Below, piece after piece: positions 46,918 through 56,557 of a stretch of 64,000 bases of DNA. Position 1 is the stretch's first letter; every line of letters starts with the position of its first letter. Source of the stretch: Paraburkholderia sp. SOS3 (GTDB taxonomy: Bacteria; Pseudomonadota; Gammaproteobacteria; Burkholderiales; Burkholderiaceae); NCBI RefSeq assembly GCF_001922345.1, contig NZ_CP018811.1:3596001-3660000 (forward strand). Reading direction: 5' to 3'. The notes beneath the pieces are model-generated. The model did no database searches. It had not been told where the DNA came from and worked only from the letters and a program-made list of their open reading frames with translations. The position numbers were made by a program, and so were the translations under genes.

Positions 46918-47304
46918 TCAGCGCGGCACCTCGATATCGAGCGCCGAGCAGACGGTGCGGATGAACAGCGCGTCGTTGAACGGCTTGCGCAGATAGGCGA
47001 CGGCGCCGGCTGCAAGCGCTTCGTCGCGCACGCCGGCGTCGTCGTGCGCGGTGATGAAAATAACGGGCACGGCAAGACCGGCCAGTCGCCGCTGGACCTC
47101 GAGTCCGTTCGAACCGGGCATCTGAACATCGAGAATCACGCAATCGGGACGATACGAGGGCATGGACGACAACGTGTCCAGAAATTCATCGCCGCTCGCG
47201 AACGTGTCGGCCACGATCCCGACAGAGCGCAACAATCGTTTGATCGCCCGGCCCACCGATGCATCGTCGTCAACCACCACAACGAATGGTTTGGCAGCGC
47301 CCAT
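46918..47304 (-). CDS. Stand-alone receiver-domain response regulator
   Basis: About 128 residues from the ATG at 47304. VVVVDDDASVGRAIKRLL (acidic pair), CVILDVQMPG (phospho-acceptor Asp), FITAHDD and AYLRKPF (conserved Lys) complete the receiver domain. No output domain, so it acts as a phospho-relay or by protein contact. The FixJ-like gene lies upstream on the same strand; a palindrome lies 89 bp before its start. No good ribosome site is seen. Confidence 0.85.
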   Translation of the reverse strand: MGAAKPFVVVVDDDASVGRAIKRLLRSVGIVADTFASGDEFLDTLSSMPSYRPDCVILDVQMPGSNGLEVQRRLAGLAVPVIFITAHDDAGVRDEALAAGAVAYLRKPFNDALFIRTVCSALDIEVPR

Positions 47305-47392
47305 TTTGAATAGTCCGGTGACCGGCAACGCGCATGCGACGTCTGCAAATGCGTTCCCTGCAATAGACTATGAGACGGCGTGCGCGAGCGAT

Positions 47393-47408
47393 ATTGGACC
47401 TTGGTCCC
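47393..47408. promoter_or_regulatory. Second copy of the palindrome (receiver gene)
   Basis: ATTGGACC-TT-GGTCCC, matching the first copy over its left 15 bases and breaking in the right arm. It lies 89 bp upstream of the receiver-domain gene. The shared sequence suggests common control of that gene and the efflux run. Confidence 0.55.
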
Positions 47409-47496
47409 GTACAGCGCCGCGGTTCTCCAATGAAGGCGCGACAGTTGGCTATGCGCGCGGTGCGGCGCGCGGGCAAGAATCGACAGGTGCAGGCGG

Positions 47497-48186
47497 TTAG
47501 CCCTGCGAAGACTGATCGAACGCCGCGCCGGCGCGCGCGACCTTGTCGGCCACGCGCACGAGTTCCGCGAGCGAGTTGACCTCCATTTTTTGCATCACGC
47601 GCGCGCGATGTGCCTTGACCGTCTTCTCGACGGTACCGAGCTCGCAGGCCACCTGCTTGTTGAGGCGCCCCAACACGACGAGCTCCATCACTTCGCGTTC
47701 GCGAGGCGTCAGGCGTTCGACGCGGCTCTGCAGTTCCCGCAACTCGCGCAGGCTTCGCAACGCATCGGTGGAGCGGACCAGCGCCTCGTCGATCGCACGC
47801 AGCAGGTCGACGTCGCTCACGGGCTTGGTCAGGAAATCCGCGGCGCCGGCCTTGAGCGCGCCGACCGTCATCGCGATGTCGCCGTGCCCGGTGAGAAAGA
47901 CGATCGGCAGCGATGCGGGCAGTTGGCGCTGCAACTCGAGCCCGCTCAGGTCGGGCAGCTGTACGTCGAGCACCACACACGACGGAACGTCGGCGGCCGG
48001 ACAGCGCTCTTCGCGCATGCACGACAGCGCCTGCCCGAGAAACTCGCGCGCCGACCCATAGGCGTCGACGCTGTAACCGGCCGAACCGATCAGCCGCGTG
48101 AGCGCGCGGCGCACACTCGCGTCGTCGTCGACGACGTAGACCATCGCGTCGTACGCGCCGATCTCGTTTCGCACGTTGAACATCAT
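47497..48186 (-). CDS. FixJ-like response regulator with LuxR-type HTH
   Basis: 229 residues from the ATG at 48186, which overlaps the kinase stop as ATGA. The receiver domain has VYVVDDDASVRRAL, CVVLDVQLPD and FLTKPVSD (acidic pair, phospho-Asp, Lys). The output domain is LTPREREVMELVVLGRLNK then TVEKTVKAHRARVMQKM, a LuxR/FixJ HTH. It is the partner of the adjacent PAS kinase. It is a candidate binder of the nearby palindromes, though this is untested. Confidence 0.92.
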   Translation of the reverse strand: MMFNVRNEIGAYDAMVYVVDDDASVRRALTRLIGSAGYSVDAYGSAREFLGQALSCMREERCPAADVPSCVVLDVQLPDLSGLELQRQLPASLPIVFLTGHGDIAMTVGALKAGAADFLTKPVSDVDLLRAIDEALVRSTDALRSLRELRELQSRVERLTPREREVMELVVLGRLNKQVACELGTVEKTVKAHRARVMQKMEVNSLAELVRVADKVARAGAAFDQSSQG

Positions 48187-49583
48187 GATTGTCGCGCCGT
48201 CTCCGGCCCGCTCCATGGCGGCAGCACGACGTAGAACGTCATGCCCCTGTCGCTATTGTTTTCGGCCCACAAACGCCCGCGATGCATGTCGACGATCGAG
48301 CGGCTGATCGACAGGCCGAGACCGAGCCCCTGCGGTTTCGACGTGACGAACGGCTTGAAGATGCGTTCGAGCCGATCGGCGGCGATCCCTTCTCCGCGGT
48401 CGCGAATCGCGATGCGCACATTGCCGTCGCGATCGATCCCGGCGAAGGCGCTGACGGCACGCTCGAGCGCATCGCAACCGCGCATCGCGTCGAACGCGTT
48501 GATCATCAGGTTCAGCACGACCTGCTGCAGCTGGATCCGGTCGCCACGCACGGGCGGCAAGTCGTCGTCGATATCGACCGACAGACGCACGCCGCGCCCG
48601 ATCGCGTCGCTGTGCACGAGTTGCGCGACATCGCGCAACACGTCGCCGGGATCGAGCCTCACGAATTGCAGCTCGTCCTTCTTCACGAATGCGCGGATGC
48701 GGCGAATCACTTCGCTCGCTCGGCAACTGTCGTCGACGATGTCCTTCAGGATCTCGCGCACTTCGATCAGCTCGGGCGGATCGAGATCGATGAAACGTTG
48801 CGCCGCCTGCACGTTGCTGAGGATCGCCGTCAGCGGCTGATTCAGTTCGTGCGCGAGCGAGCCGGCCAGCTCGCCGAGTGTCGACACGCGCGTCAGATGC
48901 GCGAGCTGCTGGCGATCGCGCCTCAGTTCGTAGCGTTCGGTGCGGTCGGTGACGAACGCAAGCATGGCGCTATGGCTGCCGTAACGCAGCGTGCCCGAAG
49001 CGACCTCCACTGGAAACTCGCTGCCGTCACGGCGTTTCGCGCGCATTTCGCGTGCGACTACGGCCGGTTGCGTGCACGCAGGCATTGCCGTATGCGGCGG
49101 GTCGGTTCGCGCGTGCGCGGCATCGAGCAGATGCGGAACAAGCAAATCGGCCGCGAGGCCCGCGAGATCGCTACGCCGGTACTGAAACAGCCGTTCGGCT
49201 TGCGCGTTCGCGCGCAGAATCCGGCCCTCGCCGTCGACGACGATCGCCGCAACCGGCGCTTGTTCGAGCGCGGCAAAGGAATCGCGCAGATCGGGCGCCG
49301 CGCTTCTCGAAGCGCGTTGGAAAACCGCACGCCACGCGCCCGCGAATCGCCGGGTCCGCTGCATGACGCGCCGTGCGCCGCTGCCGGCTCCCGCTCGCGG
49401 CTCCCTCTCCAGCCGCGTGATCGACGACAGATGAATGAACGATGCGGTCCTATCGAGCGCGATACCGGTGCGCGCAGGGGCCGACGGGTACAAGCTCCCG
49501 GCCCGCGTCGAGAACAGCAGCGAGCCGAGAAAACGGCTGAGGCGCGAGACCGCATTCGCGACGGCAAAGATAGCGATGTTCAT
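48183..49583 (-). CDS. PAS-domain sensor histidine kinase (FixL-like)
   Basis: 466 residues. One N-terminal hydrophobic stretch is weak, so it may be soluble or membrane-bound. The PAS domain spans ~100-220 (PVAAIVVDGEGRILRANAQAE). The kinase core has LAHELNQPLTAI (phospho-His), NLMINAFDAMRG (N box) and FVTSKPQGLGLGLSI (G2). This order and the FixJ-like partner give the FixL/FixJ arrangement. Ligand unknown; haem is not assured. Confidence 0.88.
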   Translation of the reverse strand: MNIAIFAVANAVSRLSRFLGSLLFSTRAGSLYPSAPARTGIALDRTASFIHLSSITRLEREPRAGAGSGARRVMQRTRRFAGAWRAVFQRASRSAAPDLRDSFAALEQAPVAAIVVDGEGRILRANAQAERLFQYRRSDLAGLAADLLVPHLLDAAHARTDPPHTAMPACTQPAVVAREMRAKRRDGSEFPVEVASGTLRYGSHSAMLAFVTDRTERYELRRDRQQLAHLTRVSTLGELAGSLAHELNQPLTAILSNVQAAQRFIDLDPPELIEVREILKDIVDDSCRASEVIRRIRAFVKKDELQFVRLDPGDVLRDVAQLVHSDAIGRGVRLSVDIDDDLPPVRGDRIQLQQVVLNLMINAFDAMRGCDALERAVSAFAGIDRDGNVRIAIRDRGEGIAADRLERIFKPFVTSKPQGLGLGLSISRSIVDMHRGRLWAENNSDRGMTFYVVLPPWSGPETARQS

Positions 49584-50072
49584 GGCTTACGTACCTCGTC
49601 GACGCTCGCACAAGACAACCTGATTTGCCTGACTGATGACGCATAACGGCAGACGCATGTTGACGGCCGGAATCCGGACCCGCGCGATTGCCGCCGACAA
49701 CCGCCCGATGCATCGATCGCTTGAAACACTGACGACTTGAACAACTTTTTCGGATTGCGCTTAACTGGGAACGGTGGAATTTCGACCGATGTGCGTGCAA
49801 TGCAGCGCAATGTCGAGAATGTTCACTGTCGCACAGGCGACAGCGTAGGCATTTACTTCGCTATTCGAATTGTTCAGGGAAAAATTGCAACTTAATGCTA
49901 GGCACAAACCAGGCGTTAGTAAAGCGATTCTTATCCCTGATCGCTGACGATGACAAAGTTTCCCAAATAAATGCGCGGTAGCAGAAAGTGCTAACCGCAC
50001 AGATTCGTATTTATTCTTAAATAGCCATGCAATTTAACGGAGGATTCTTAATTTGGTATCGAATATGTCCGA
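49584..50072. other. AT-rich intergenic region upstream of the FixL-like kinase
   Basis: 489 bases without a supported gene; the stretch 49840-50060 is AT-rich. It should hold the promoter of the leftward kinase/regulator pair. No clear -35/-10, hairpin or operator copy was found. Confidence 0.4.
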
Positions 50073-52445
50073 TCATCGATTGGACGAGGGACGCGACACG
50101 CTCTCGAGCAATTCGTCGAGCACCGACATTTCGAGCGGTTTCACGAGATGCGCATCGAAGCCTGCCGCAAGTGACTGTTCGCGGTCGTTCGACTGGCCAA
50201 AACCGGACATCGCGACAATACGTGTTAACGACAGCATTGGATTTGAGCGCAACTCGCGCAGCAGGCCGAAACCGTCGACGTTCGGCATCGCCAGATCGGT
50301 CAGCACGAGCTGCGGCAGGAATATCTTCGCAGCGGCGAGCGCGCTTTCGCCGTCGTACGCGACGCGTGACACGTGCCCTTTCATTTCGACCAGCACCGCA
50401 AGACTGTCCGCGGAGTCGCGATTATCGTCGACGATCAGCACGCGCAGCGCGGCGCGCTGCGCACCCGCCGCCACGAGCGGCAACACGTCGTCCTCTTCGT
50501 GCCCGGCGCCGGCCGCGAGCGGCAGCCGCACGGTGAACGTGCTGCCTTGACCACGCCCCGCGCTGGCGGCCTGGATCGCACCGCCATGCAGTTCGACAAG
50601 CGAGCGGCATAGCGTAAGACCGATGCCGAGACCGGTGTCGGTCGGGTTCTGCGCATGGCCCTCCTGCATGAACAGATCGAAGATCGAACTGAGTGCGTTC
50701 TCGGGAATGCCGCGCCCCTGGTCTTTCACGCGCACGACGACCGCCCGCCGTTCGGTTCCGACATGAATCGAGATCTGTGTGCCATTCGGCGAAAACTTCG
50801 ATGCGTTGTTCAACAGGTTCTGCAACACCTGCACGAGCCGCGTCAGATCGCCGCGGACCACGAGCGGCGTGGCCGGCATCACCACCCTGATGGTCTGCCC
50901 GCGCGCGTCGGTGAATGGCCGCGCGGCCTCGACACTGCGCGCGACGACCTCCTGCATCTCGACGGCCGCCGTGCGTAGCTCGATCTTGCCGGTCGTGATG
51001 CGCCCGATGTCGAGCAGATCGTCGACGAGCCGCGTCAGATGACCGATTTGCCGGTCGATCACGTCGCGGCATTGGCGCAGCAGCGGATCGGTGTTCGGCG
51101 CGAGCTGCATCGCGCTGACGGCGTTGCGCACCGGCGCGAGCGGATTGCGCAGTTCGTGCGCGAGCGTCGCCAGAAATTCGCTCATGCGGCGACTCGACAC
51201 CTCGAGTTCCTCGAGGCGCTTGCGTTCGCTCATGTCGCGCGTCACCTTGGCGAAGCCAAGCAGCCGCCCGGCGCTGTCGCGCACCGCGGTAATCACGACA
51301 TTGGCCCAGAACATCGAGCCGTCCTTGCGCACGCGCCAGCCTTCGTCTTCGATGCGGCCGAAGCGCGCCGCGATCTCGAGTTCGCGCTGCGGTTTCAGAG
51401 CGGCATTGTCGTCGGCGCTGTAGAACACCGAGATCGGGCGGCCGAGGATTTCCTCGCGCCGGTACCCCTTGATCTGCATCGCGCCCGCGTTCCACGTCGC
51501 GACGTTGCCGTCCGCGTCGAGCATGAAGATCGCATAATCCTTGACCGACTCGACCATCAGGCGAAAGCGCTCTTCGCTCTGGCGCAGCTTTTCTTCCTCT
51601 GCGCGCCGCGCGGTCAGGTCGCGCGTGACCTTCGCGAAGCCGCGCAGCCTTCCGTCCGCGCCGCGCAGCGCGGTAATCACGACATTGGCCCAGAACTTCG
51701 TGCCGTCCTTGCGGATGCGCCAGCCTTCGTCCTCGACGCGGCCGTACTGCTCGGCCAGCACGAGTTCGCGCTCGGGCTTGCCGGACGCCTTGTCTTCTGC
51801 TGGATAAAACGTCGAAAAGTGCCGTCCGACGATTTCATCGGGCCGGTAACCCTTGATATGCTGCGCGCCGGCATTCCAGCTCATCACGCGGCCGCCGCGG
51901 TCGAGCATGAAGATCGCATAGTCCTGGATGTCCTGGACGATCTGCGCGAAACGCTCGGAGCCTGCGTCGATCAGTTGCGCATCGTCGGAGGCGTCGGTCG
52001 TCGGGCGCGCGGTGAGCAGGCAGTTGAAGCCGACCAGCGCGCCGGCTTCGTCCGATACCGAACTGATCGACACGCCGGCATGAATCGGCGTCCCATCGTT
52101 GCAGCGCAACCGGCGCTCGCCTTCGATACGCCCCTGGTAGGCCGCGCCCTGCAGGTCGCGGCGCGCAAGCACGTCGGCGCAAAGGCCGTCGTCGGCCGCT
52201 GCGCCCGCGTACAGGTATGACAGATGACGCCCGGCCATGGCGGCGCGCGCATGGCCCGTCAACCGCCCGGCGGCGGCGTTCCAGCCGATCACGACGCCGT
52301 TGCGATCGAGCATCGCAAGCGCACAATGATCGTTCCCTTCGACAAGCATCCTGTACGTTCCGTCATCCGTTGGCTGCGGATCTGACGGCATCTGACGTTT
52401 GTCGCCGGCGACGACTAATGCGGGTTTCCTGTCGCGGGTTGCCAT
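50073..52445 (-). CDS. Triple-PAS hybrid histidine kinase
   Basis: About 790 residues from the ATG at 52445 (an ATG at 52544 is possible). Three PAS domains are followed by HisKA (LAHELRNPLAPVRNAV), HATPase (NLLNNASKFSPNG, GLGIGLTL) and a receiver (VLIVDDNRDSADSLAVL, VLTDLAMPNVDG, phospho-Asp). PAS2 and PAS3 are near duplicates (SWNAGAQHIKGY / TWNAGAMQIKGY), so the gene grew by domain duplication. No membrane segment is seen, so it is probably cytosolic. Its output partner is not nearby. Confidence 0.9.
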   Translation of the reverse strand: MATRDRKPALVVAGDKRQMPSDPQPTDDGTYRMLVEGNDHCALAMLDRNGVVIGWNAAAGRLTGHARAAMAGRHLSYLYAGAAADDGLCADVLARRDLQGAAYQGRIEGERRLRCNDGTPIHAGVSISSVSDEAGALVGFNCLLTARPTTDASDDAQLIDAGSERFAQIVQDIQDYAIFMLDRGGRVMSWNAGAQHIKGYRPDEIVGRHFSTFYPAEDKASGKPERELVLAEQYGRVEDEGWRIRKDGTKFWANVVITALRGADGRLRGFAKVTRDLTARRAEEEKLRQSEERFRLMVESVKDYAIFMLDADGNVATWNAGAMQIKGYRREEILGRPISVFYSADDNAALKPQRELEIAARFGRIEDEGWRVRKDGSMFWANVVITAVRDSAGRLLGFAKVTRDMSERKRLEELEVSSRRMSEFLATLAHELRNPLAPVRNAVSAMQLAPNTDPLLRQCRDVIDRQIGHLTRLVDDLLDIGRITTGKIELRTAAVEMQEVVARSVEAARPFTDARGQTIRVVMPATPLVVRGDLTRLVQVLQNLLNNASKFSPNGTQISIHVGTERRAVVVRVKDQGRGIPENALSSIFDLFMQEGHAQNPTDTGLGIGLTLCRSLVELHGGAIQAASAGRGQGSTFTVRLPLAAGAGHEEDDVLPLVAAGAQRAALRVLIVDDNRDSADSLAVLVEMKGHVSRVAYDGESALAAAKIFLPQLVLTDLAMPNVDGFGLLRELRSNPMLSLTRIVAMSGFGQSNDREQSLAAGFDAHLVKPLEMSVLDELLESVSRPSSNR

Positions 52446-52618
52446 GGGAATATCTGGGGGATTGCCCCTGATCGGAAGAATGCAGTCGATCCCAATCTTA
52501 TGCCTTATACAGCCATAGACGGCATAGCGAGATTCAACCATCATGCGACCGCGAGTAGCAGAATACATACCCGCCGGACTGCGACCGACGAACCGGCCGC
52601 CGAATTGATGGCATCGTC

Positions 52619-53467
52619 ATGAAAGAGAATGTCGACACTTCAACGTTGCACGATGCGAAGATCCCACGCTTCTGGCGCGACGACGCGTTCCCGTTCATCG
52701 AAGCGCGCGCGGTGCACGACGGACGCAACGTCTGTTATGCGAAGCATACGCACGAGACATTTTCGATCGGGGTGATCACGCAAGGCACGTGCACCTACAT
52801 CAACGAGCGGCTGCGCGAACGGATCGGTGTCGGCAGCGTGGTCGTCATCAATCCCGGCGACGTGCATGCGTGCAATCCGCTTGGCCGCGAGGCATGGTCA
52901 TACCGGATGCTCTACGTGGACGTGCCGTGGCTCGCGGAACTGCAGCATGAACTCGGCGTCAGCAAGGCGGCCGACTTCCGCGTGTTCTCGACGGCCTTGT
53001 CCCTGTGCGGCGAGCTATATCGCGGACTGAACCAGCTTCATGCGCTGCTCACGAGCGAGGCCGCCGACCCGCTGCGCAAGCATTGCGCGCTACTCACCTA
53101 TTTCGGCGAACTGCAGCGCCAGCTCGATCCGGCACCCGAATCCAGTTGCGAGCACAACTACAAGCTCGCACGCGCGGCCGAATACATTCGCGAAAATTGC
53201 ACGCGCGCACTGAAGCTCGATGAAATCTGCGCGGCCGCGGAACTGTCGGCTTCCTATCTGATTCGCGCGTTCAAGCGCTGTTATGGAATGACGCCGCACG
53301 TGTATCTGATCAACCGCCGCGTCGACTACTGCCGCGCGCAATTACGGCGCGGAAGAACGATTGCCGAAGTGGCCATCGAAGCGGGATTCTCGGATCAGGC
53401 GCATTTGCAGCGTGTATTCCGGCAGTTCATGGCGGCGACGCCGGGACAGTATCGCCGGCGTACCTGA
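52619..53467 (+). CDS. AraC-family regulator with cupin-like sensor
   Basis: 282 residues. The N-terminal sensor (HTHETFSIGVITQGTCTY, INPGDVHACNP) is a cupin-type AraC ligand domain. The C-terminal double HTH is ALKLDEICAAAELSASYLIR then TIAEVAIEAGFSDQAHLQRVF. This form is common beside LysE exporters and activates them. It converges on the LysE gene, with 19 bp between the stops. It may also control the biosynthetic operon. Confidence 0.9.
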   Translation: MKENVDTSTLHDAKIPRFWRDDAFPFIEARAVHDGRNVCYAKHTHETFSIGVITQGTCTYINERLRERIGVGSVVVINPGDVHACNPLGREAWSYRMLYVDVPWLAELQHELGVSKAADFRVFSTALSLCGELYRGLNQLHALLTSEAADPLRKHCALLTYFGELQRQLDPAPESSCEHNYKLARAAEYIRENCTRALKLDEICAAAELSASYLIRAFKRCYGMTPHVYLINRRVDYCRAQLRRGRTIAEVAIEAGFSDQAHLQRVFRQFMAATPGQYRRRT

Positions 53468-53486
53468 GACGCCGCGCGGATGCGGT

Positions 53487-54086
53487 TCACGTCATCTGCT
53501 GCGTGACCTGCGCGTACATCAGATAGCCCGCCGTTGCGATCAGCATTGCGCCCATCGTCAGGTTGAAGATGCGAATGCGCAAGCGGCTATGCAGCAACAC
53601 CGCGACACGGTCCCCCAATACCGCCCAAGCCGCGAGCGACAGATAGCAGACGAGGAAATACACGCTTATGAACGCGAGCAGCGTGGCATGCGAGCTCGAG
53701 AACAGCGCGGCACCCGATGCGCAGGCGATCCACGCCTTCGGGTTCAGCCATTGCAGCAGAAAGCCCTCGACGAAGGTTGGCGTGCGTTGTCGCTCGATGC
53801 TGATTTCGGGCGGCGCCAACGCGATGCGGTAGCCGACGTACACGATAAACGCCGCGCCCACGAGTTCCAGGTACATCAGAAAGACCGGATACGCGCTCAC
53901 GAACTTCATGAGCCAGAAGCCGACGACGATCAGCAGCAGCGTAAAGCCGATCGTTGCACCGGAGACGAACGGTATCGTGCGTCTGAAGCCGTGATTGGCG
54001 CCCGACGAAACGATCACCATGTTCACCGGCCCCGGAGAAATCGACATCGTCAGCGAAAACACGCACATGGCGATGAACAGCGTCAT
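53487..54086 (-). CDS. LysE-family amino acid exporter
   Basis: 199 residues, six predicted membrane helices. SISPGPVNMVIVSSGANHG is the LysE N-terminal signature, and FLLQWLNPKAWIAC the second conserved block. It exports an amino acid or derivative. It is the last gene of the candidate biosynthetic operon, 22 bp after the peptide-binding protein. Its natural substrate could be the pathway product or an intermediate. Confidence 0.88.
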   Translation of the reverse strand: MTLFIAMCVFSLTMSISPGPVNMVIVSSGANHGFRRTIPFVSGATIGFTLLLIVVGFWLMKFVSAYPVFLMYLELVGAAFIVYVGYRIALAPPEISIERQRTPTFVEGFLLQWLNPKAWIACASGAALFSSSHATLLAFISVYFLVCYLSLAAWAVLGDRVAVLLHSRLRIRIFNLTMGAMLIATAGYLMYAQVTQQMT

Positions 54087-54108
54087 TCGGTTCTCTCCGT
54101 CATGTGGT

Positions 54109-55755
54109 TCAGAAGTCTTTTAGCGTCAGGCCGGCGAAGTAGTCGACATCGAACGGATTCATCACATAGCCCGCCACCCTCGTGCTCACCAGCCGGAACA
54201 CCGTCGAGTGAACGAGCGGCACGACCGGTTCGTCGTCGGCAAGGATCGCCAGTGCTCGCGCATAGAGATCGCTGCGCGCCCTGACGTCGGACGTCGCGCG
54301 CGCGTCGGTGATCAGGCGGTTGAATTCGGCGTTGCAGTAGCGCGCATTGTTCGACCCGCGCGTTACCGCATCGCAACTGAAGAGCGCGTAGAGGAAGTTG
54401 TCGGGGTCGCCGTTGTCGCCGGACCAGCCCAGTTGCGCCATGTCGTGCTCGCCGCGTTTGACCCTGTTCAGATAGGTGGGCCAGTCGTAGGTGACCAGTT
54501 CGACCTTGATGCCGACGCGCGCGAGGTCCGCCTGCATCATCTCTCCCATCGTGCGGCCGTTCGGGTTGTACGGACGGCTGACCGGCAACGTCCACAACGT
54601 CGCGCTGAAACCGCCCTCGTAGCCCGCTTCGGCAAGCAGCGCGCGCGCCCTGGCCGGGTCGTAAGGATAGGTTCGCACGCGATCCGTGTGTGACCAGAGC
54701 GTCGGCGGATACGGGTTGATGGCCGGTTTCGCGTTGCCGAGAAAAATCGCGTCGATGTAGGCCTGCCGGTTCAGCGCATGCGCGACCGCGCGGCGCACGA
54801 GCACGTTGTTGAACGGCGGCTTCGCGGTGTTCATCGCGAGGTAGCCGACGTTCAGGCCCTCCTGCGCATGCAAGACCAGGCGGCTGTCCTTGCGAATGGC
54901 GGCCAGCGCCGCCGGCGGCGGCGCCACCGCGATCTGGCATTCGCCGCGCCGCACCTTCTGCACACGCACGCTGGCGTTGGGCGTGATCACGAACACCAGG
55001 TGCGCGATACCGGGCGCGCCTCGCCAGTACTGCGGATGCGCGTCGTAGCGGATCATGCTGTCTTTCACGTAACTGCGAAACGCGTACGGGCCCGTGCCGA
55101 CAGGCTCGGTATCGATGTCTTCGGGACGACCCTGCTCGAGAAGCCTGGCGCCGTATTCGGCTGACAGGATCGACATGAAGGGCATCGCGAGGTCCGCAAG
55201 GAACGGCGCGTCGGGCCGCGACAGCACGATGCGCACCGTGTACGCATCGACGCGTTCGACCGACACGATGAGCTTATCCATGCCCATGCCCTGGAAGTAC
55301 TGATAGTTGCCGCCGCCCATCCGGTGATACGGATGATCTGCCCGCCATTGCCGGTCGACGGAAAACAGGACGTCGTCCGCATTGAAGTCGCGCGTCGGCG
55401 TGAAGAACGCCGTTCGGTGAAACTTCACGCCACGCCGCAAGCGAAACAGATAGGTTTTCTGGTCCGCCGAGATCGACCAGCTTTCGGCCAGTGCGGGCAC
55501 GATTTCCGTCGTGCCGGGCCGGAAGTCGACGAGCCGGTCGTAGATCGTCGTCGCCGTCGCGTTGCGGGCCGTGCCGGACAGCATCAGTTGCGGATTCAAC
55601 GATTCGGGGCTGCCCTCCGAACAGTAAACGAGCGTATCGGCCGGTGTGGCATACGCGGCGCCGCAGGCACACGCCGCATAAAACACGCAGCCGGAAAACG
55701 CCGCGCGTCGCACGAGGTCGCGGCCGTGGGAGGCGACGAACGACATCATGACCAT
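54109..55755 (-). CDS. Family-5 peptide-binding protein (SBP_bac_5)
   Basis: 548 residues with a Sec signal (AACACGAAYA, cleavage ~residue 36). LVYCSEGSPESLNPQL opens the mature protein, and FRLRRGVKFHRT and PVGTGPYAFRSYVKD are SBP_bac_5 signatures. It resembles DppA-type dipeptide binding proteins. No permease or ATPase genes are adjacent. Several ATGs lie at the start (55755, 55749, 55746); the oxygenase stop overlaps them, so translation is coupled. Confidence 0.85.
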   Translation of the reverse strand: MVMMSFVASHGRDLVRRAAFSGCVFYAACACGAAYATPADTLVYCSEGSPESLNPQLMLSGTARNATATTIYDRLVDFRPGTTEIVPALAESWSISADQKTYLFRLRRGVKFHRTAFFTPTRDFNADDVLFSVDRQWRADHPYHRMGGGNYQYFQGMGMDKLIVSVERVDAYTVRIVLSRPDAPFLADLAMPFMSILSAEYGARLLEQGRPEDIDTEPVGTGPYAFRSYVKDSMIRYDAHPQYWRGAPGIAHLVFVITPNASVRVQKVRRGECQIAVAPPPAALAAIRKDSRLVLHAQEGLNVGYLAMNTAKPPFNNVLVRRAVAHALNRQAYIDAIFLGNAKPAINPYPPTLWSHTDRVRTYPYDPARARALLAEAGYEGGFSATLWTLPVSRPYNPNGRTMGEMMQADLARVGIKVELVTYDWPTYLNRVKRGEHDMAQLGWSGDNGDPDNFLYALFSCDAVTRGSNNARYCNAEFNRLITDARATSDVRARSDLYARALAILADDEPVVPLVHSTVFRLVSTRVAGYVMNPFDVDYFAGLTLKDF

Positions 55756-56528
55756 AGCCCCAGACTGCCATCCTTCCTGAGCCCGATAAACGACGTCTGC
55801 GAAATGCGCTCTCCATCGGGCGTGCCGAAAATCTCGTGGAAGTTCTGCGTGTTGAAAATGATCAGGTCGCCGACTGCCGGCATGACGCGCAAGCAGTCGT
55901 CGCGTTCGAGCACGTCATACGGAAAGTAATATTCGCCAGGCACTTTGAGGCGTTCGTTGTGCGGCGTATGAACCGTGTCGTAAATCACGAGTTCGCCGCC
56001 GTGGCCTTGCATGCAGTAGTAGATGTTCCAGGTCAGCTGACGCTGGATCTGCGTGACCGCCCACGGCTGACGGATATGGCTCGGCGCGTGATCGACATGC
56101 AGACGTCCGTGGCCGCGAAAGCGCCTGAACGCGCCGGCGAAATACGGGCCGAAGCCCGGCTCGTCGAATACATCGACTTGCCGGTTCGCGCGCGCCGCGA
56201 TCGTGTCGGCCACCATGCGTACCGGGTCGATGCCGAGGCCGTCGTACACGCGTCCGATCGCTGACTGAGCATCCCGCGTCTTGCGAAAATACACGGACTT
56301 GTCGTCGTGCGCCCACTGGTTGTGACACACGCCGACGTGATGCACGGGAATATCGTTCAGATGCGCATAGTCGCCAAATTCCAGTTCGCGCAGGCGTGCG
56401 GCGACCCGCGAGCAGATGCCGGGCCGCACGAACCCCTCGACGATGATTCCCGGAATTCTGAAGTCGAGCAGCAAGTCGAGATTCGACTCGGTCAATTCGC
56501 ATAGCTGACGGCGAATCCAGTTGCCCAT
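55746..56528 (-). CDS. 2OG-Fe(II) oxygenase
   Basis: 260 residues. The jelly-roll core carries H144 and D146 (LHVDHAP), H231 (NFHEIFG) and R241 (GERISQTS) for 2-oxoglutarate. QLTWNIYYCMQGHGGELVIYD marks the beta-strands between. The HxD (not HxA/G) triad means hydroxylase or similar, not halogenase. It acts in the candidate pathway; substrate unknown. 29 bp downstream of the MFS gene. Confidence 0.85.
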   Translation of the reverse strand: MGNWIRRQLCELTESNLDLLLDFRIPGIIVEGFVRPGICSRVAARLRELEFGDYAHLNDIPVHHVGVCHNQWAHDDKSVYFRKTRDAQSAIGRVYDGLGIDPVRMVADTIAARANRQVDVFDEPGFGPYFAGAFRRFRGHGRLHVDHAPSHIRQPWAVTQIQRQLTWNIYYCMQGHGGELVIYDTVHTPHNERLKVPGEYYFPYDVLERDDCLRVMPAVGDLIIFNTQNFHEIFGTPDGERISQTSFIGLRKDGSLGLWS

Positions 56529-56557
56529 ATTGTTCTCCGTTGGTTACAGGATCGCGC

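Noticed and set aside
55746..56528. 2OG-dependent halogenase
   Set aside because: The metal site has HVD; halogenases need Gly or Ala in place of Asp.
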